Shown: positions 43,551 through 54,258 of the stretch, piece by piece | How positions within the stretch are numbered: the stretch's first letter is position 1 | How the letters are laid out: every line of letters begins with the position of its first letter | Origin: Cyanodermella asteris | Taxonomy: Eukaryota; Ascomycota; Lecanoromycetes; Ostropales; Stictidaceae | NCBI GenBank assembly: GCA_900618795.1 | Contig: UYJD01000003.1 | Span: 993,814-1,057,813, forward strand | DNA: 64,000 nucleotides | Reading direction: 5' to 3' | Translations under genes and position numbers: made by a program | Notes under the pieces: generated by a model | What the model was told of the DNA's origin: nothing | What the model saw: only the letters and a program-made list of their open reading frames with translations | The model's database searches: none

Positions 43551-45488
43551 TCAGTCATCATCAATAACAATAGCACCCTGTCCCGTTGGTTCGTCCAAGA
43601 TGATCGGTTGGTCAACAATAGATGGCTTCGTCTTCTTAGACTGGACCTCCTGGATTTCGTCGTCGGCCTCGCGCTTACGCTTTTGGCCTTGGTCGTTGCC
43701 ATTGGTGCCATTTGCTACAACAGCGGCTTCAGGTGCCTTGCGCGGTCTTCGTTCAATCTGAAGGTCAGTATTCGATAGTACCACTGGCTCACCGTCCTCA
43801 ATCTTGATCTGTTTGATGAGTAAACTGAGATTCACCCTCGGGGCCTTGACGCCCTTGTCGGCCCCGTCAGTCGTGATCTCCTCTCCATCGTCTTCGTCAA
43901 TCACTGTCATCGTTGCCCCGTCAGACACGTTGAGCTCCAATAGCTTCTTTCCAAGATTTTCCTCAAAGTCCGGGTCATATAGCAGGCCGTGATCGGTGCT
44001 GACGCTGATCTCGTCAGAGTATGCTAGCTTGTCCTTCAAGACGCGCTCGACGACATCGCCAAGCGTCGCCCGATCCGGGTCGACCTGCAATTCGGTGACG
44101 GCAACGCTGCATACAGCGCAGTCCTTGTTAGGCGCACGAGGCGGCTCGTTATTGACAGCTCTTGCAAAGTTCCGCGGTGCCAAGAACACCATCTTGGCTC
44201 TCTGCACTTGGTCGCGAAGCACCTTCAAAGCCTGCATCACGCAAAGGCTGGCGGTCATGGCATTAGTCGTTGCGATGGCCGGGATGATGTTACCTGCCAT
44301 CTGCTTGATGTCGAACTCTGATTTTGGTTCGATACCAAAGATGACGCTTCTGAGATTGGCGGCTGCTGCAACGAAGTCCAACGTGTCCTTGTCGTCCTTG
44401 TCAAATGAGAGGACGGCGGATGGGTTTGAGGACTGCTCTGCCCGTAACCGCGAGGCTAGTCTTGACAGCGATGAGTTGAAAACTGCGACGTTCTGAGGCA
44501 CATCCCACACAATTTGATCCTGCTTTGCCAGCGCGTCTCCATCGAGGCTAGCAGCTGACGATGATGCTTCATCCCATGTCAGCGCAGTCGGGGGCTTTCG
44601 TGTTTTCCACATGTCCTCCATGCTACGTAATCGTTCCACGTCCTTATCGAAGACCTTGCTGAAAACGAGTTTTGCGAAATCGTTCGAGGCCATACTGCTA
44701 CGTATTGCCTTGAGTTCACCCGCCTCTTGTCGGAGCTGTTTGACCTCCTCGGCATTGTCGGCATCCTCGCTATGGTCTACCGATGCTTCCTCCTCTTCAC
44801 TCGTGCCAAATACCTCCTGAAATAGGTAGGATTTAGCCCAGACGATGCAGTGTATTGGCTGACTCGGGGTGCTGCGGATGGTGCAGACTGGGTAGCTCTT
44901 CGGCGTCGGCTTCGGATTGCAATCGTAACACTCAGTGACGCCCTTCTTGATGGTCTGCACCTGGCCTTCAAAGCCGGTAGTTCCAGACTCAATCAGCGGC
45001 ACATCTGCGGCAAGGCACATACGGTTGACATGGCGTCGCGCGTCGAGGTTGTCCAGCGCATTGAACACAAGTGTGAAGGACCTGAACCAATCCACGCTAA
45101 ACTGCTTGTCCTTGATGTTGGCGTGATGGGCGGTGATCTTGACGTTGGGGTTGAATTTGCTTGCTGTCTCTTTGGCTACCTGTCAAAACGTCAGTCGAGC
45201 GATTGCGTACTCTTTTCGAAGAGTCCTTACTAGCGCTTTGCTCTGCTTGATATGCTCGTGGCGAAACAAAAACTGTCGATTGAGATTGCTGAGATCGATT
45301 GTGTCCAGGTCGACAATTTCCACCTGGCCAAAGCCAGCGAGGACCACATTTTTCAGAAGTTCGCAGCCGATGCCTCCGGCCCCGACCATCAAGACCTTTG
45401 CTTGGGCTATACGACTGTATTGAGAGGGGCCTAACGCGTGCCCAGTCGGGTACTCGCGACCGAGCCTTTTTGCCGGGTGTGAGGTCAT
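43551..45488 (-). CDS. UBA2: SUMO-activating enzyme subunit 2 (UBA2)
   Basis: Two exons (45488-45231, 45179-43551) give 628 aa. The adenylation fold shows [16 protein letters not shown] near residue 33 and [16 protein letters not shown]. The active-site Cys185 lies in [21 protein letters not shown], the normal UBA2 block. Zn-binding Cys pairs (ECYDC, later CAVC) and a ubiquitin-like domain follow. The tail is rich in basic and acidic runs and ends with a SUMO-interacting-like hydrophobic-acidic stretch (GAIVIDDD). UBA2 pairs with AOS1 to activate SUMO in the nucleus. It is divergent from QNG1. Confidence 0.96.
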
Positions 45489-46181
45489 CTTTCAGACGCT
45501 GATGGTGTCATGCGCAAGGCGAAGTTCTGTGTGTGTTCACTGAAGAGTGTGTCGAAGGTTTAGAGATAGCAGACGAGTATAAGACCTGATGGCGGGAAAA
45601 ATGGCAGGGGTTGACGAAGTGAAGACGAGAGGAGCTGAAGCTGTAATCGAGCCCGCAAAGGACGGGCGCAGGGAAGCCAGTATAGGTCAAAGTGAGCAGC
45701 AAGTGGAATGAAAGAAAGTGCGAAGGTGAACGAAGAGTTACCGCGAAGCTCTAGTGAGGAAGCAGTGATGCGCAACGCAGGTAAGGCTGCAGTGATGGTA
45801 GGGAATACGGAGACGGCTTGACTTGTGCAATGGAAGACGTGACGTTTCGCGGCGGAACCAAACAGGCAGGTCGAAACAAGTGCGATGACGCCCTGCGCCG
45901 ATCGACAGCGGCTCAAGCCTTCTTTTTTGTTTTTTGTGCGACCAGCATCTTGTGCGACGCGAGTTGGGAGGTACCTTCAATCACTCGTGATTGCTAGAGA
46001 CGGCCTCTCTGACTTTGTTTGCTTCGAAGAATGCTCTGTCGTGTTTGACTGGCGCTGACTCAGAGAGACTTGAGGTCTTCATAAAAGCCAAACTTAATTG
46101 GATCACTAGCCGTCTACGCACGTGCGGCCTTGATAATCCAATCGCTGCTGATTAAATTTCTCTTGGTGAAATATCATCGAC
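45489..46181. promoter_or_regulatory. Divergent UBA2/QNG1 promoter region
   Basis: 693 bp between two start codons. A 118-codon minus frame (45560-45916) is not supported. No specific motif was identified. Confidence 0.45.
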
Positions 46182-47273
46182 ATGTCGGACGACGAAGCAG
46201 ATCCCAAGCTCCTGGCTCTTCTAGCACAATCCCTGGGCCTCAATGCCCCGAAAGGGCCCCCTCAGATCAAGGTTTTGCAGGATGCCGAGTTTATCTACGA
46301 CAACTCCATAGACGTGGCTCTGGACGCAAGCAGTACCAAAGAAGCAGCAGAGAAGATTTGGCAACTGATGCTGGAGAAGCAGTACACTTTCAAGTCGTGG
46401 ACGGAACACGAGCTACATCCCAAAGCCAAGGATGAGAGCACTGTTGATTTTATCTTCACCTTAGATTTGCTAAATTTCTGCTTCTGGATTCCTGGCGAGG
46501 ACGGCCAGCCATTCACAGTCGACTATCGCGACAAACACTGGACGGGATATTGGGCTCTCGTAGCTTGTCTGCAGCGTGCTCTGGACAAGAACATACCAGT
46601 CACATCGCCCACTTTCTGGGTCGACCGGGAAAAATGCTCCGATGAGGTGTTGCACGATGTATTTCGCTCCTGCACTCCGACACCACTTCCATTGCTGGAC
46701 AAGCGGATAGCCATGATGCGAGATGCCGGCCAGATTCTGGTCGACAGGTATGATGGCACCTTCGCCACGCTGATTGATGAAGCTCAAAACTCTGCGGCGA
46801 GGTTGGCCAACTATGTGGTTGAGGATTTTCCCATATTTCGTGACGAGTGCAAGTTTCAGGGAAAGAATGTTCGACTCTGGAAGCGTGCTCAGATACTGGC
46901 AGCCGACCTTTGGGCTGCGTTTGAGGGCCAAAGCTTTGGTCGATTTGATGATATCGACAACGTCACCATGTTTGCCGATTATAGAATACCGCAAATGCTG
47001 CAAAGGTTGGGATGTCTGCAATACAGCCCAAAATTGGACCACCATATTAGGTCGAAGCAAGAGTTGGAGCATGGACATTCTTGGGAGGTACAGATCCGTG
47101 GCTGCACGATTTGGTGCGTCGAGCTGATCAGAAGGGAGATTTTGCGACGGCACAAGGACGCTCGCGTGAACGCCATTCTCATCGACTTCTTCCTGTATGA
47201 CTTTGTAAAAGAGCAGGGGGATGATGTCGCCGGCGTCTTGCCACACCATCGTACACGAACCATCTGGTATTGA
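46182..47273 (+). CDS. QNG1: Queuosine salvage protein (QNG1, DUF2419)
   Basis: Single exon, 363 aa, the normal length. Family blocks are clear: FIFTLDLLNFCFW, HWTGYWALVACLQRALD, the middle GQILVDRYDGTF, FRDECKF and, near the C-terminus, FADYRIPQMLQRLGCLQYS and ELEHGHSWEVQIRGCTIWCVELI. Known members release queuine from queuosine 5'-phosphate so eukaryotes can reuse it in tRNA. The enzyme is cytosolic. It is convergent with DBR1 with a gap of only 60 bp. Confidence 0.93.
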   Translation: MSDDEADPKLLALLAQSLGLNAPKGPPQIKVLQDAEFIYDNSIDVALDASSTKEAAEKIWQLMLEKQYTFKSWTEHELHPKAKDESTVDFIFTLDLLNFCFWIPGEDGQPFTVDYRDKHWTGYWALVACLQRALDKNIPVTSPTFWVDREKCSDEVLHDVFRSCTPTPLPLLDKRIAMMRDAGQILVDRYDGTFATLIDEAQNSAARLANYVVEDFPIFRDECKFQGKNVRLWKRAQILAADLWAAFEGQSFGRFDDIDNVTMFADYRIPQMLQRLGCLQYSPKLDHHIRSKQELEHGHSWEVQIRGCTIWCVELIRREILRRHKDARVNAILIDFFLYDFVKEQGDDVAGVLPHHRTRTIWY

Positions 47274-47333
47274 AAGCGCGAAGGCCGGTCGCGAAACGCT
47301 GCCCTGGCCGTTCCCTCTAAGATTTGAAGCGAC

Positions 47334-48947
47334 TCAGCGCTTTCCAAATCCGCCTCGTCCACGGCCACGACCTTGTCCATGGCCTCTACCTCTACCACCA
47401 CCTCTCGACTGACCTCCTCGGCCTCCTCGAAAACCGCCCGAGTGCGCCTCATCTGTGAAGGCTGCCGCACGAGAATAGCGTACTTGCCGCTCTTCTTCGT
47501 CGATGTCGAAGGGATTACCAATCTCAAGTAGCTGGCAGTATGTAGTTGTTTGTGGGTTGGTATATTCGAGTGGTCGTTCCACAGTCCTGATACCTTTCGC
47601 CTCATCGTACGGATCAGCCGTCTTCTCGAAATTGTCCGGAACTTTCAGCATATTTTGTGCGACCACATTTTTCTGCACCCACTCTCGCGCCTCGTCAATG
47701 CGTGCAGGATACGAGTCAAAGTCTGCCGCTGGAACGCGGGCATCTGGGTTGCCAAGCTGCAGTTCTCTGGCCAAGGCTTTCGTGATCGCCAGCCATTCTG
47801 GATCGTACGCCAGCGTGGGCGACTCGGTCGTGTCGTCTTCAAGAGGTTCGATGTCCATGAGCTGCAGGAATCTCCGACGCGGAAGGCATTTGTCAAGGGC
47901 AAGAAATCTTGTCTCATTGTTTGTGATACCGGGAGGAATCTTGTTCGGCCTATCTTGCGGCTGCTTGGCGAATGTGGCAGGAAGTTGGGCACGAAGCTCT
48001 TCTGACACTCCATTCTTTTTGGAAGGCTCGGGTGCAGGTTCGTCTGGCGTCGAGGCAATTTGGTTTTCCGGTACAGCTTCTGGTTTTGATAGATTCGGAA
48101 CATCGTCTTCGTCGTCCATATCGATATCAATTTCATCCTCGTTCTTTGCAGGCGCGGTCTCTGTTAGTTCCCCGTTCGATAGTTGTGGCGCTCTCGTTGT
48201 TTCCCGGGACTCCTCGTGCTTTATGGTTGCGGAATATTTGCAGTGTAGATGTGCGGAGAACCAATACCGCGGTCGTAGCTGATCGAGAACATACCGCGCT
48301 GCCCGGCTCCCTAGTCGCTCTGTCTCAGCATCCGCTCTGAAATCGGGCTTGAGGCTGAATAGCTGCTTATAGTTTCCCAGCCATTCAACTCCCTGCGGCC
48401 AATCATGACTGAGCCCGATGTCCACCTGTGACCGATACTGCAGCAACTTCCGCACATCCAGCTCTCGCACATGATAAACACTCTTCACATCATCGGCGGT
48501 GTATGGTAGTCTCTCGTAGTGTGGCTTCCGATAGTTGTACCCCTTCCAGATTCCCGACAGTCCCGCGATCCTCAACCCCCCAAACCGCACCACATTCGCC
48601 GCCCCAAGATAATAAATGTTCGGCGCGACCCACCCACCATAAAACAGCTCAAACAAATGATTACTCGCCTCGTGATTGCCCCCAATGAAAATCGTCAAGT
48701 ACGGCGCCGTGCGCTTCCCCGCATAGTACTCCCAGAAATCGCCAATCTCCCGGTACTTTGCGGGCACCGACATGGCGGCCAGGTCGTTGGCGTTTCGCAC
48801 GGCTTGGAAATCTCCGCCGATGATGAGGAGGTCGGGGCCATTTTCCCAGCCCTGTTTGGTGGATGCTTCGGCGATGGAGGCGTAGATTGCGTGGAGGGTG
48901 CCGTGGCCGCAGCCTTCTATGGCAATCTTAAGAGACCGGCCAGGCAT
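47334..48947 (-). CDS. DBR1: RNA lariat debranching enzyme (DBR1)
   Basis: Single exon, 537 aa. The metallophosphoesterase half has EGCGHGTL (family C-x-H metal site), LLIIGGDFQAVRN, FIGGNHEASNHL, GLSGIWKGYNY, LSHDWPQGV and SAHLHCKY, all expected metal or substrate positions. After an acidic insertion comes the DBR1 C-terminal domain (TRFLALDKCLPRRRFLQLM). The tail is an RGG/RG-rich stretch of about 35 residues, an RNA-binding element often seen in fungal DBR1. The enzyme cleaves the 2'-5' bond of intron lariats in the nucleus. Confidence 0.96.
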   Translation of the reverse strand: MPGRSLKIAIEGCGHGTLHAIYASIAEASTKQGWENGPDLLIIGGDFQAVRNANDLAAMSVPAKYREIGDFWEYYAGKRTAPYLTIFIGGNHEASNHLFELFYGGWVAPNIYYLGAANVVRFGGLRIAGLSGIWKGYNYRKPHYERLPYTADDVKSVYHVRELDVRKLLQYRSQVDIGLSHDWPQGVEWLGNYKQLFSLKPDFRADAETERLGSRAARYVLDQLRPRYWFSAHLHCKYSATIKHEESRETTRAPQLSNGELTETAPAKNEDEIDIDMDDEDDVPNLSKPEAVPENQIASTPDEPAPEPSKKNGVSEELRAQLPATFAKQPQDRPNKIPPGITNNETRFLALDKCLPRRRFLQLMDIEPLEDDTTESPTLAYDPEWLAITKALARELQLGNPDARVPAADFDSYPARIDEAREWVQKNVVAQNMLKVPDNFEKTADPYDEAKGIRTVERPLEYTNPQTTTYCQLLEIGNPFDIDEEERQVRYSRAAAFTDEAHSGGFRGGRGGQSRGGGRGRGHGQGRGRGRGGFGKR

Positions 48948-49852
48948 AGGATTAGGATGTAGAGGATTATTTCCGCGGCTGAGGAGCCGGAGGTGCGGAG
49001 TACCAGGAGGAAGGCGAGGAGTCCTATGGAGAGGTGGAGGTAGCCCTGGGGCATGAAGAGGTGTTGGTACTGTGGGCGAGACCTTGACGCGTCATGAGTT
49101 GTATCTGTATCGACTGGGATTCATATGGACCTTGTAGTAAGGTCGCGATGAGTGCCAAGCTGTGTGTGTTGCCGGGATTGAAGTGAACGCTGGGACATTC
49201 ATCCATGTGACACTGATTGATTGGCTTGAAAGTGTCTGAGGTCAAAAGTGGCCAACAGAATGATTCATCCCAGCACAAGCATCGCTTGCCAAGGTATCAG
49301 CTCGAAGTTGGAATTTCTAACTGGCGCCCACTCGTTTATCGGTTATCGTACAATCAATTCGACTGGTGAAATAATCGGCGCTGCAAGTTTGGGGTCGGAG
49401 TCTTTGCCGCCAGCTTTCGTCGAGCTGCACATTCACGACACACAATTTTCCACCGCTGATCGAGACCGCAATGAAGCTTACACAGTGCTTGAATGGCTTT
49501 TGCCGTTGCGTCCCAGCTCAGAGTCATGCTCTGCCATTTCCGAGCAGAAGTGTGGGATAGCACGCTGGCGATCAACCGTGGCGCAAAGATTATCAAACCT
49601 CGGGTTCAACCGAACGAATCGCACGTCTTCCAAGTATCCGCGCTACAGATTGCTTTAGATTCAGCCCACGCACTCCGCCCTCCTCGTCTTTAACTCAGTC
49701 CTTCCTTTTTAAAACCCCTCCGAGCCATAGCTGCCTCCCTCCGTCACTCCTTTCCGATCGAAGTCGACAGCCACATGAAGACGGCGACCGCGAGTGCACG
49801 ATCTGAATGCGGCCGGCGTGCGATATCCTAAAGCTCCCGGTAAGTGGGCGCC
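48948..49852. other. Intergenic region of 0.9 kb
   Basis: Promoters of DBR1 and the PAP2 phosphatase on opposite strands. No supported frame, although one 136-codon plus frame (49248-49658) exists without motif. Confidence 0.4.
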
Positions 49853-51632
49853 ATGTCGGTTCCAGCTGCGAAGACGGATGCAGGGCTACGTGAACAAGAC
49901 CACTGTGAGTGAAGGCGCGCGACCTATCTTGAATCCATGCTAAGGTCTGTATAGATAGAGGACGCCTGCCTTGGTGGCGCTATGCTCCGCGACAATGGAT
50001 GCTACCGCTCGTGCGATACGAAACACCCTATGTCACTGCCCTCCAAGAAGCCCTTCGAACGCCGACGCTCGACTCGTACTTCTCCATCACCGCGAACCTG
50101 GGCACGCATACGTTCTTCATGATCTTTCTACCGATTCTAATATGGTGCGGAAATCCGGTTCTGTGCAGAGGAGTACGTGCGACACAACCGCAAGAGCATA
50201 AGAAGCAAGGCTAATACAATGCTAGATGGTTCACATACTCGGCGCGGGGGTGTTCATCACAGGCTTCATCAAGGACTTGCTATGTCTTCCTCGACCTCTC
50301 TCACCGCCCCTTCATCGCATCAGCATGTCCAAAAGCGCTGCTCTCGAATATGGGTTTCCTTCGACCCATTCTGCAAATGCACTTAGCGTTGCTGTTTATG
50401 CGCTTTTGGCTCTCAATGACGAAGCCACCGTTGTCGACCCGACGCTCAAGAATATCCTCCAGGTGCTCGCCGGAACTTACTCGGTTTCCATTGTGCTAGG
50501 CAGGCTTTATTGTGGCATGCACGGCTTCCTTGACGTGGTCGTTGGCAGCGCGATTGGAGTAATGATCTCGCTAGTCCAGTACAACTATATTGGTGTGTAC
50601 GATGACTGGCTTCTCTCGAATGGCATCACGAGCTTGACCATCGTCCTGGCATTGGTCTCGCTCCTCATTCGAGTTCACCCCGAGCCGGCCGATGATTGTC
50701 CGTGCTTCGACGACAGTGTGGCATTCGCCGGAGTTATCGTGGGGATTGACATGTCGGTTTGGTTCCACGCCCGGCGCTTAGGTGTGGAGAATGCTTCCGT
50801 TGTTGCTGTCCCGTTCAATTTCGCGGAAATGGGTCTATTGGTCACTACCGTCCGGATCTTCCTCGGAGTTGGAATAGTCATCCTGTGGCGGATGACCGCG
50901 AAGAAAGCTCTGGTTATGATCCTTCCTCCCCTGTTCCGTCTCATCAGTAAAGCTGGTTTTCTGCTTCCCAGGCGCTTTTTCAAGCAGGCTCCAGATTACG
51001 ATCAAGTGCCTCCAAGCATCCAGATGGACACACTGATCCCACCGATCAGTCGTCTACCAGATTTCGTCAGGTCAATTGCGCATCCAAGGAAGAATCGCAG
51101 TGTCAGCATCGGCCCGCAGTCATACGCGGATGCCTACGAGACCTTGGCCTACAGACAGAAAGTGCGTAGGGAGTCAAACAGCAAGCTAGCAACCCCTGGG
51201 CCCATTGCCGCTCCTGCCGGTACCAAAGGCGACCACAGCGAAGCCATGGCGGACTATTTTGACGAAAAGCGCGAGATCAAGCGGGCCGCTGCGTCCGCTG
51301 CGCACTCCTCCGGCGCCATGCCACCAACCCCGGCGAGCTCGACCACGAATGTGAAAGACCAAGCCCTCCATCCCGAGCCTGGTCCTGCGATCCTCACACC
51401 TCTGACACCAGGCAGCACCGCGGGGAACGTGTTGCGATCTCGCACGCCATCGTCAGACCGACGTGAGCGCGAGGAGGAACAGAAAGAGGAGCAGGCCGTT
51501 TTCGCCTCTCTGCCTAAACCTCGAACGAAATTCGACATCGAGATTGTGACGAAGCTGATTGTCTATTCGGGGATTGCGTTTCTCGCGGGTGGGCTTATTC
51601 CCATATTCTTCCAGGTCCTAGGATTGGTTTGA
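49853..51632 (+). CDS. Long-chain base phosphate phosphatase (LCB3/YSR2-like PAP2)
   Basis: Three exons (49853-49904, 49955-50172, 50226-51632) give 558 aa. The PAP2 signature is complete: KDLLCLPRP (Lys106, Arg113), PSTH (135-138) and GRLYCGMHGFLD (Arg183, His189, Asp193). About eight hydrophobic helices flank it, with a long polar loop (about 330-510) before the last TM. This arrangement is that of the ER dihydrosphingosine-1-phosphate phosphatase LCB3 of yeast, which feeds long-chain bases back to ceramide synthesis. The first two exons were placed by frame and splice-site agreement and supply the N-terminal block RLPWWRYAPRQWMLPLVRYETPYVTALQ. Confidence 0.9.
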
Positions 51633-51816
51633 TGCTGTTCGTACATAATGATAATGAGATCCAATCGTAATTGTTGCATATCGTCGTGGTTGTTGCCTAG
51701 TGCAAATAAGATATGCGAGAAGATGCATTCCGACTCCACGCGCCGGGTTCAAACCATTTGTGTTTGTCGCATTCAGTGTCACGAATCAAAAAATTTCGCG
51801 CTCCAGAAAGACAGCG

Positions 51817-53269
51817 TCATGCTTCTCGTTTCGTTTCGACCTCTTCTTTCTTCAAGTTTGCAAGACACGGCGCATAGAACAGCTTTCCATTCCATGCCCC
51901 CTGCGCCGTTCTCACCGCGACGAGACACCAGAGCAAAATCACCGCCACCCCAAACACCTCCCCAAGCACCAAAAAGAACCTTGACGGCATCTCGTGCCCC
52001 AACTGAATCGTACTCGCCGCGAACACGCCCAAAGGAAACGTGAACCCCCACCAGCCCATGTTGAACGGGATAGGGCTGGCCTGGAAAATGGACACCAATG
52101 CAATGACGAACCACACGAGGCCAAACCCCCACAGGATCAACGCCGTGAAGAAGCCAAACACGTACATGATCGGTCCAGCGAATGGATCCAGGGTACCCGT
52201 CGTGGGGAAGAGATGCCGCGTGACTTTGCCCAGGTACATGATCGTATAACCCCCGAACCCGAGTGGTCCGAGGGGCAGAAAGCAACTCACGATGACCTCC
52301 CTCGGCGGCATCTTGTGCACCGCCAGGCGCTGGAAATAAGTCACCAGCACGGTCATGGCCAGCGGCATGCCGACGCCCCAGAGCACATAACAGGTGATCA
52401 CGGTATTCAACGCCCGCTGTTCGTCCGGCAGTACTTCTGCGACCTCCGCCCCGGTCCCGGCCGCCACGATCGTCGCCGCAATCGGCAGGAACTGCGCTGC
52501 CGTGAAGCGCTCCAAAGACTTGATTTCGTGGCCCCTCATGACCAGCAGGACGGACAGGCCGACCGTCACGGCGACGGAAACTGCGGCGTCGAGGATCCAG
52601 AATGCCCATGCTAGGGTCGTGGCCCATTCGCCCCAGAGGGGCACGCAGACGAAGACCCACATCTCGATTAGCGTGGCGAAGCCCATTGGGATGGTCCCGA
52701 GGAAGAGGCTGTTGTTCGGGTCCCGGATCATGACGGTCCAAATCTCGGGATAGAGAGTATAGCGGAGGATGGAGACGATGAGGGCGAGGAAGAATAGGAG
52801 GGTGTTGAGAATGAAGAAGGTGATGGAGAGGTAGTAGAGCCAGGTGCCGTTGTAGGGCATGAAATTGAAGAGGATGGACACTATGCCCGTGCCCATGGTG
52901 ACGGAAAACCATCTTGGAATGTTAGTCGCGAGCTGGTGTACAGACTTGCAAGACGGGAAATCAAACAATAGTGGGCACATACGCATGAACTTATGGAAAA
53001 AGGAAGGCAAGAAATGGGACTCACGATGGACTGAAGTTGCGGACGACGCGCTGCCAGCCGACTTCGTATTTCGACTTTGGCTGGACCTGCTCATTCTTTA
53101 CATCTTGATCGCTGTTCTCGGTTGGAGAACATGTCGATGAGTCGCGTACATTGTCGGTCGTGTCCGTCGATGCAGGATCGCTCGAGGGCGGTGGCAGCTC
53201 TGTGTTGGCTGGTGAAACACCTGCAGGATTGCTCAAGGCCGCCGCATCTGCTTTAAACTCTCGTGTCAT
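51817..53269 (-). CDS. SSU1: Sulfite efflux pump, SSU1/TDT family
   Basis: Two exons (53269-53025, 52912-51817) give 446 aa. A polar N-terminal tail of about 70 residues precedes ten hydrophobic helices. The start of TM1, NFSPSWFSVTMGTGIVSILF, is the classic SSU1/tellurite-dicarboxylate-transporter signature, followed by NNSLFLGTIPMGFATLI, FLPLGPLGFGGYTIMYLG and a late FNMGWWGFTFPLGVFAAST. SSU1 exports sulfite at the plasma membrane, protecting cells that metabolise Cys or meet SO2. Malate/dicarboxylate transport is an alternative within the family. Confidence 0.92.
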
Positions 53270-54258
53270 GATCGAAGACTAGTGCATAGACTTGAAGCTT
53301 GATATGTTCTGTGGAAGACGGTCGTGAACTCCCTACATGGACATGATGACCTCGGCATACGAGTCATAGCGCTGCCAGCAGATTTTCCTTACAGCGAAGA
53401 TCGGAGCAGGCTTCGCGGAAGACTCTTTCGAGTCCGATTCTATTTTCTCCATGTTCCTGCAGATTGACTAGCATAATATAGCTTATGAAGACGATGATGT
53501 TCTACCTTCAGCACCGGGTCGGTGGTTCATGCTTCATATGAAATGACGCCAAATAATGTGTTTAAACACGAGCTTAGCCTCTCACGTGACTTAGGTCAGT
53601 CTTCAGCCCTCTCGATACGGATGCCTCCTGCATTCTTTTAGCCGTGACAATGCCTCCGTATTCAGAGGGCGCCGTAAGAAAGATTAATGATACGCTCAAC
53701 TCCTGAGTTATACGAGTCCTAATGACTCGATGAATCCGATGATTGCTTTTAACGCCGCTCGGGCGTATCGCTCGCCGCCGGTCACAAAATTGCTGACCGA
53801 GGAAGAGTATTGGCTACGGAGCGTCGAACGGCTTCGTGCCAGCGAAGCGTATTTTAGACGAGGCTGGCATTAAGGCATATCTCCAGGCGAGGCAGAATGA
53901 CACTGACAGAACGATCTTGAAGTAATACAGGGTGTAAAACCACAGTATAAGAATGTGACTGAAATCTTTCTGGGAAAGGGTGATGTACGACTTGTATCTG
54001 CCGACTCGGACTTGTTATACTTGACCGCCTCATGCGATGCTCATTCCCTAGGCTCTCCCATCAGGAGACATCTTTCTACGTACAGCACGTTGAATGTTTT
54101 TTCACTGGATCGACGATAGTTGTTGGTTCTTTGTATGGCTCGACGACTGTGCTAGTGCTATCTTGTCGTCCGCATCATGCATTAGTGCTGTCGAGGCACT
54201 GTGCCTGCTTTTTGCATGCTATTCCCGAGCCAAGACGTCCTCATTTGCAAGCTTCCTC
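53270..54258. other. Intergenic region of 1 kb
   Basis: SSU1 promoter and 3' side of the MFS gene. A CACGTG E-box lies near 53585. Short plus-strand frames from about 53650 to 53900 begin MPPYSEGAVRKINDTL and include LLTEEEYWLRSVERLRASEA, weakly like a transposase N-terminal helix-turn-helix but not enough to call. Confidence 0.35.

Noticed and set aside
47503-48282. 259-codon plus-strand ORF
   Set aside because: Antisense shadow of DBR1.
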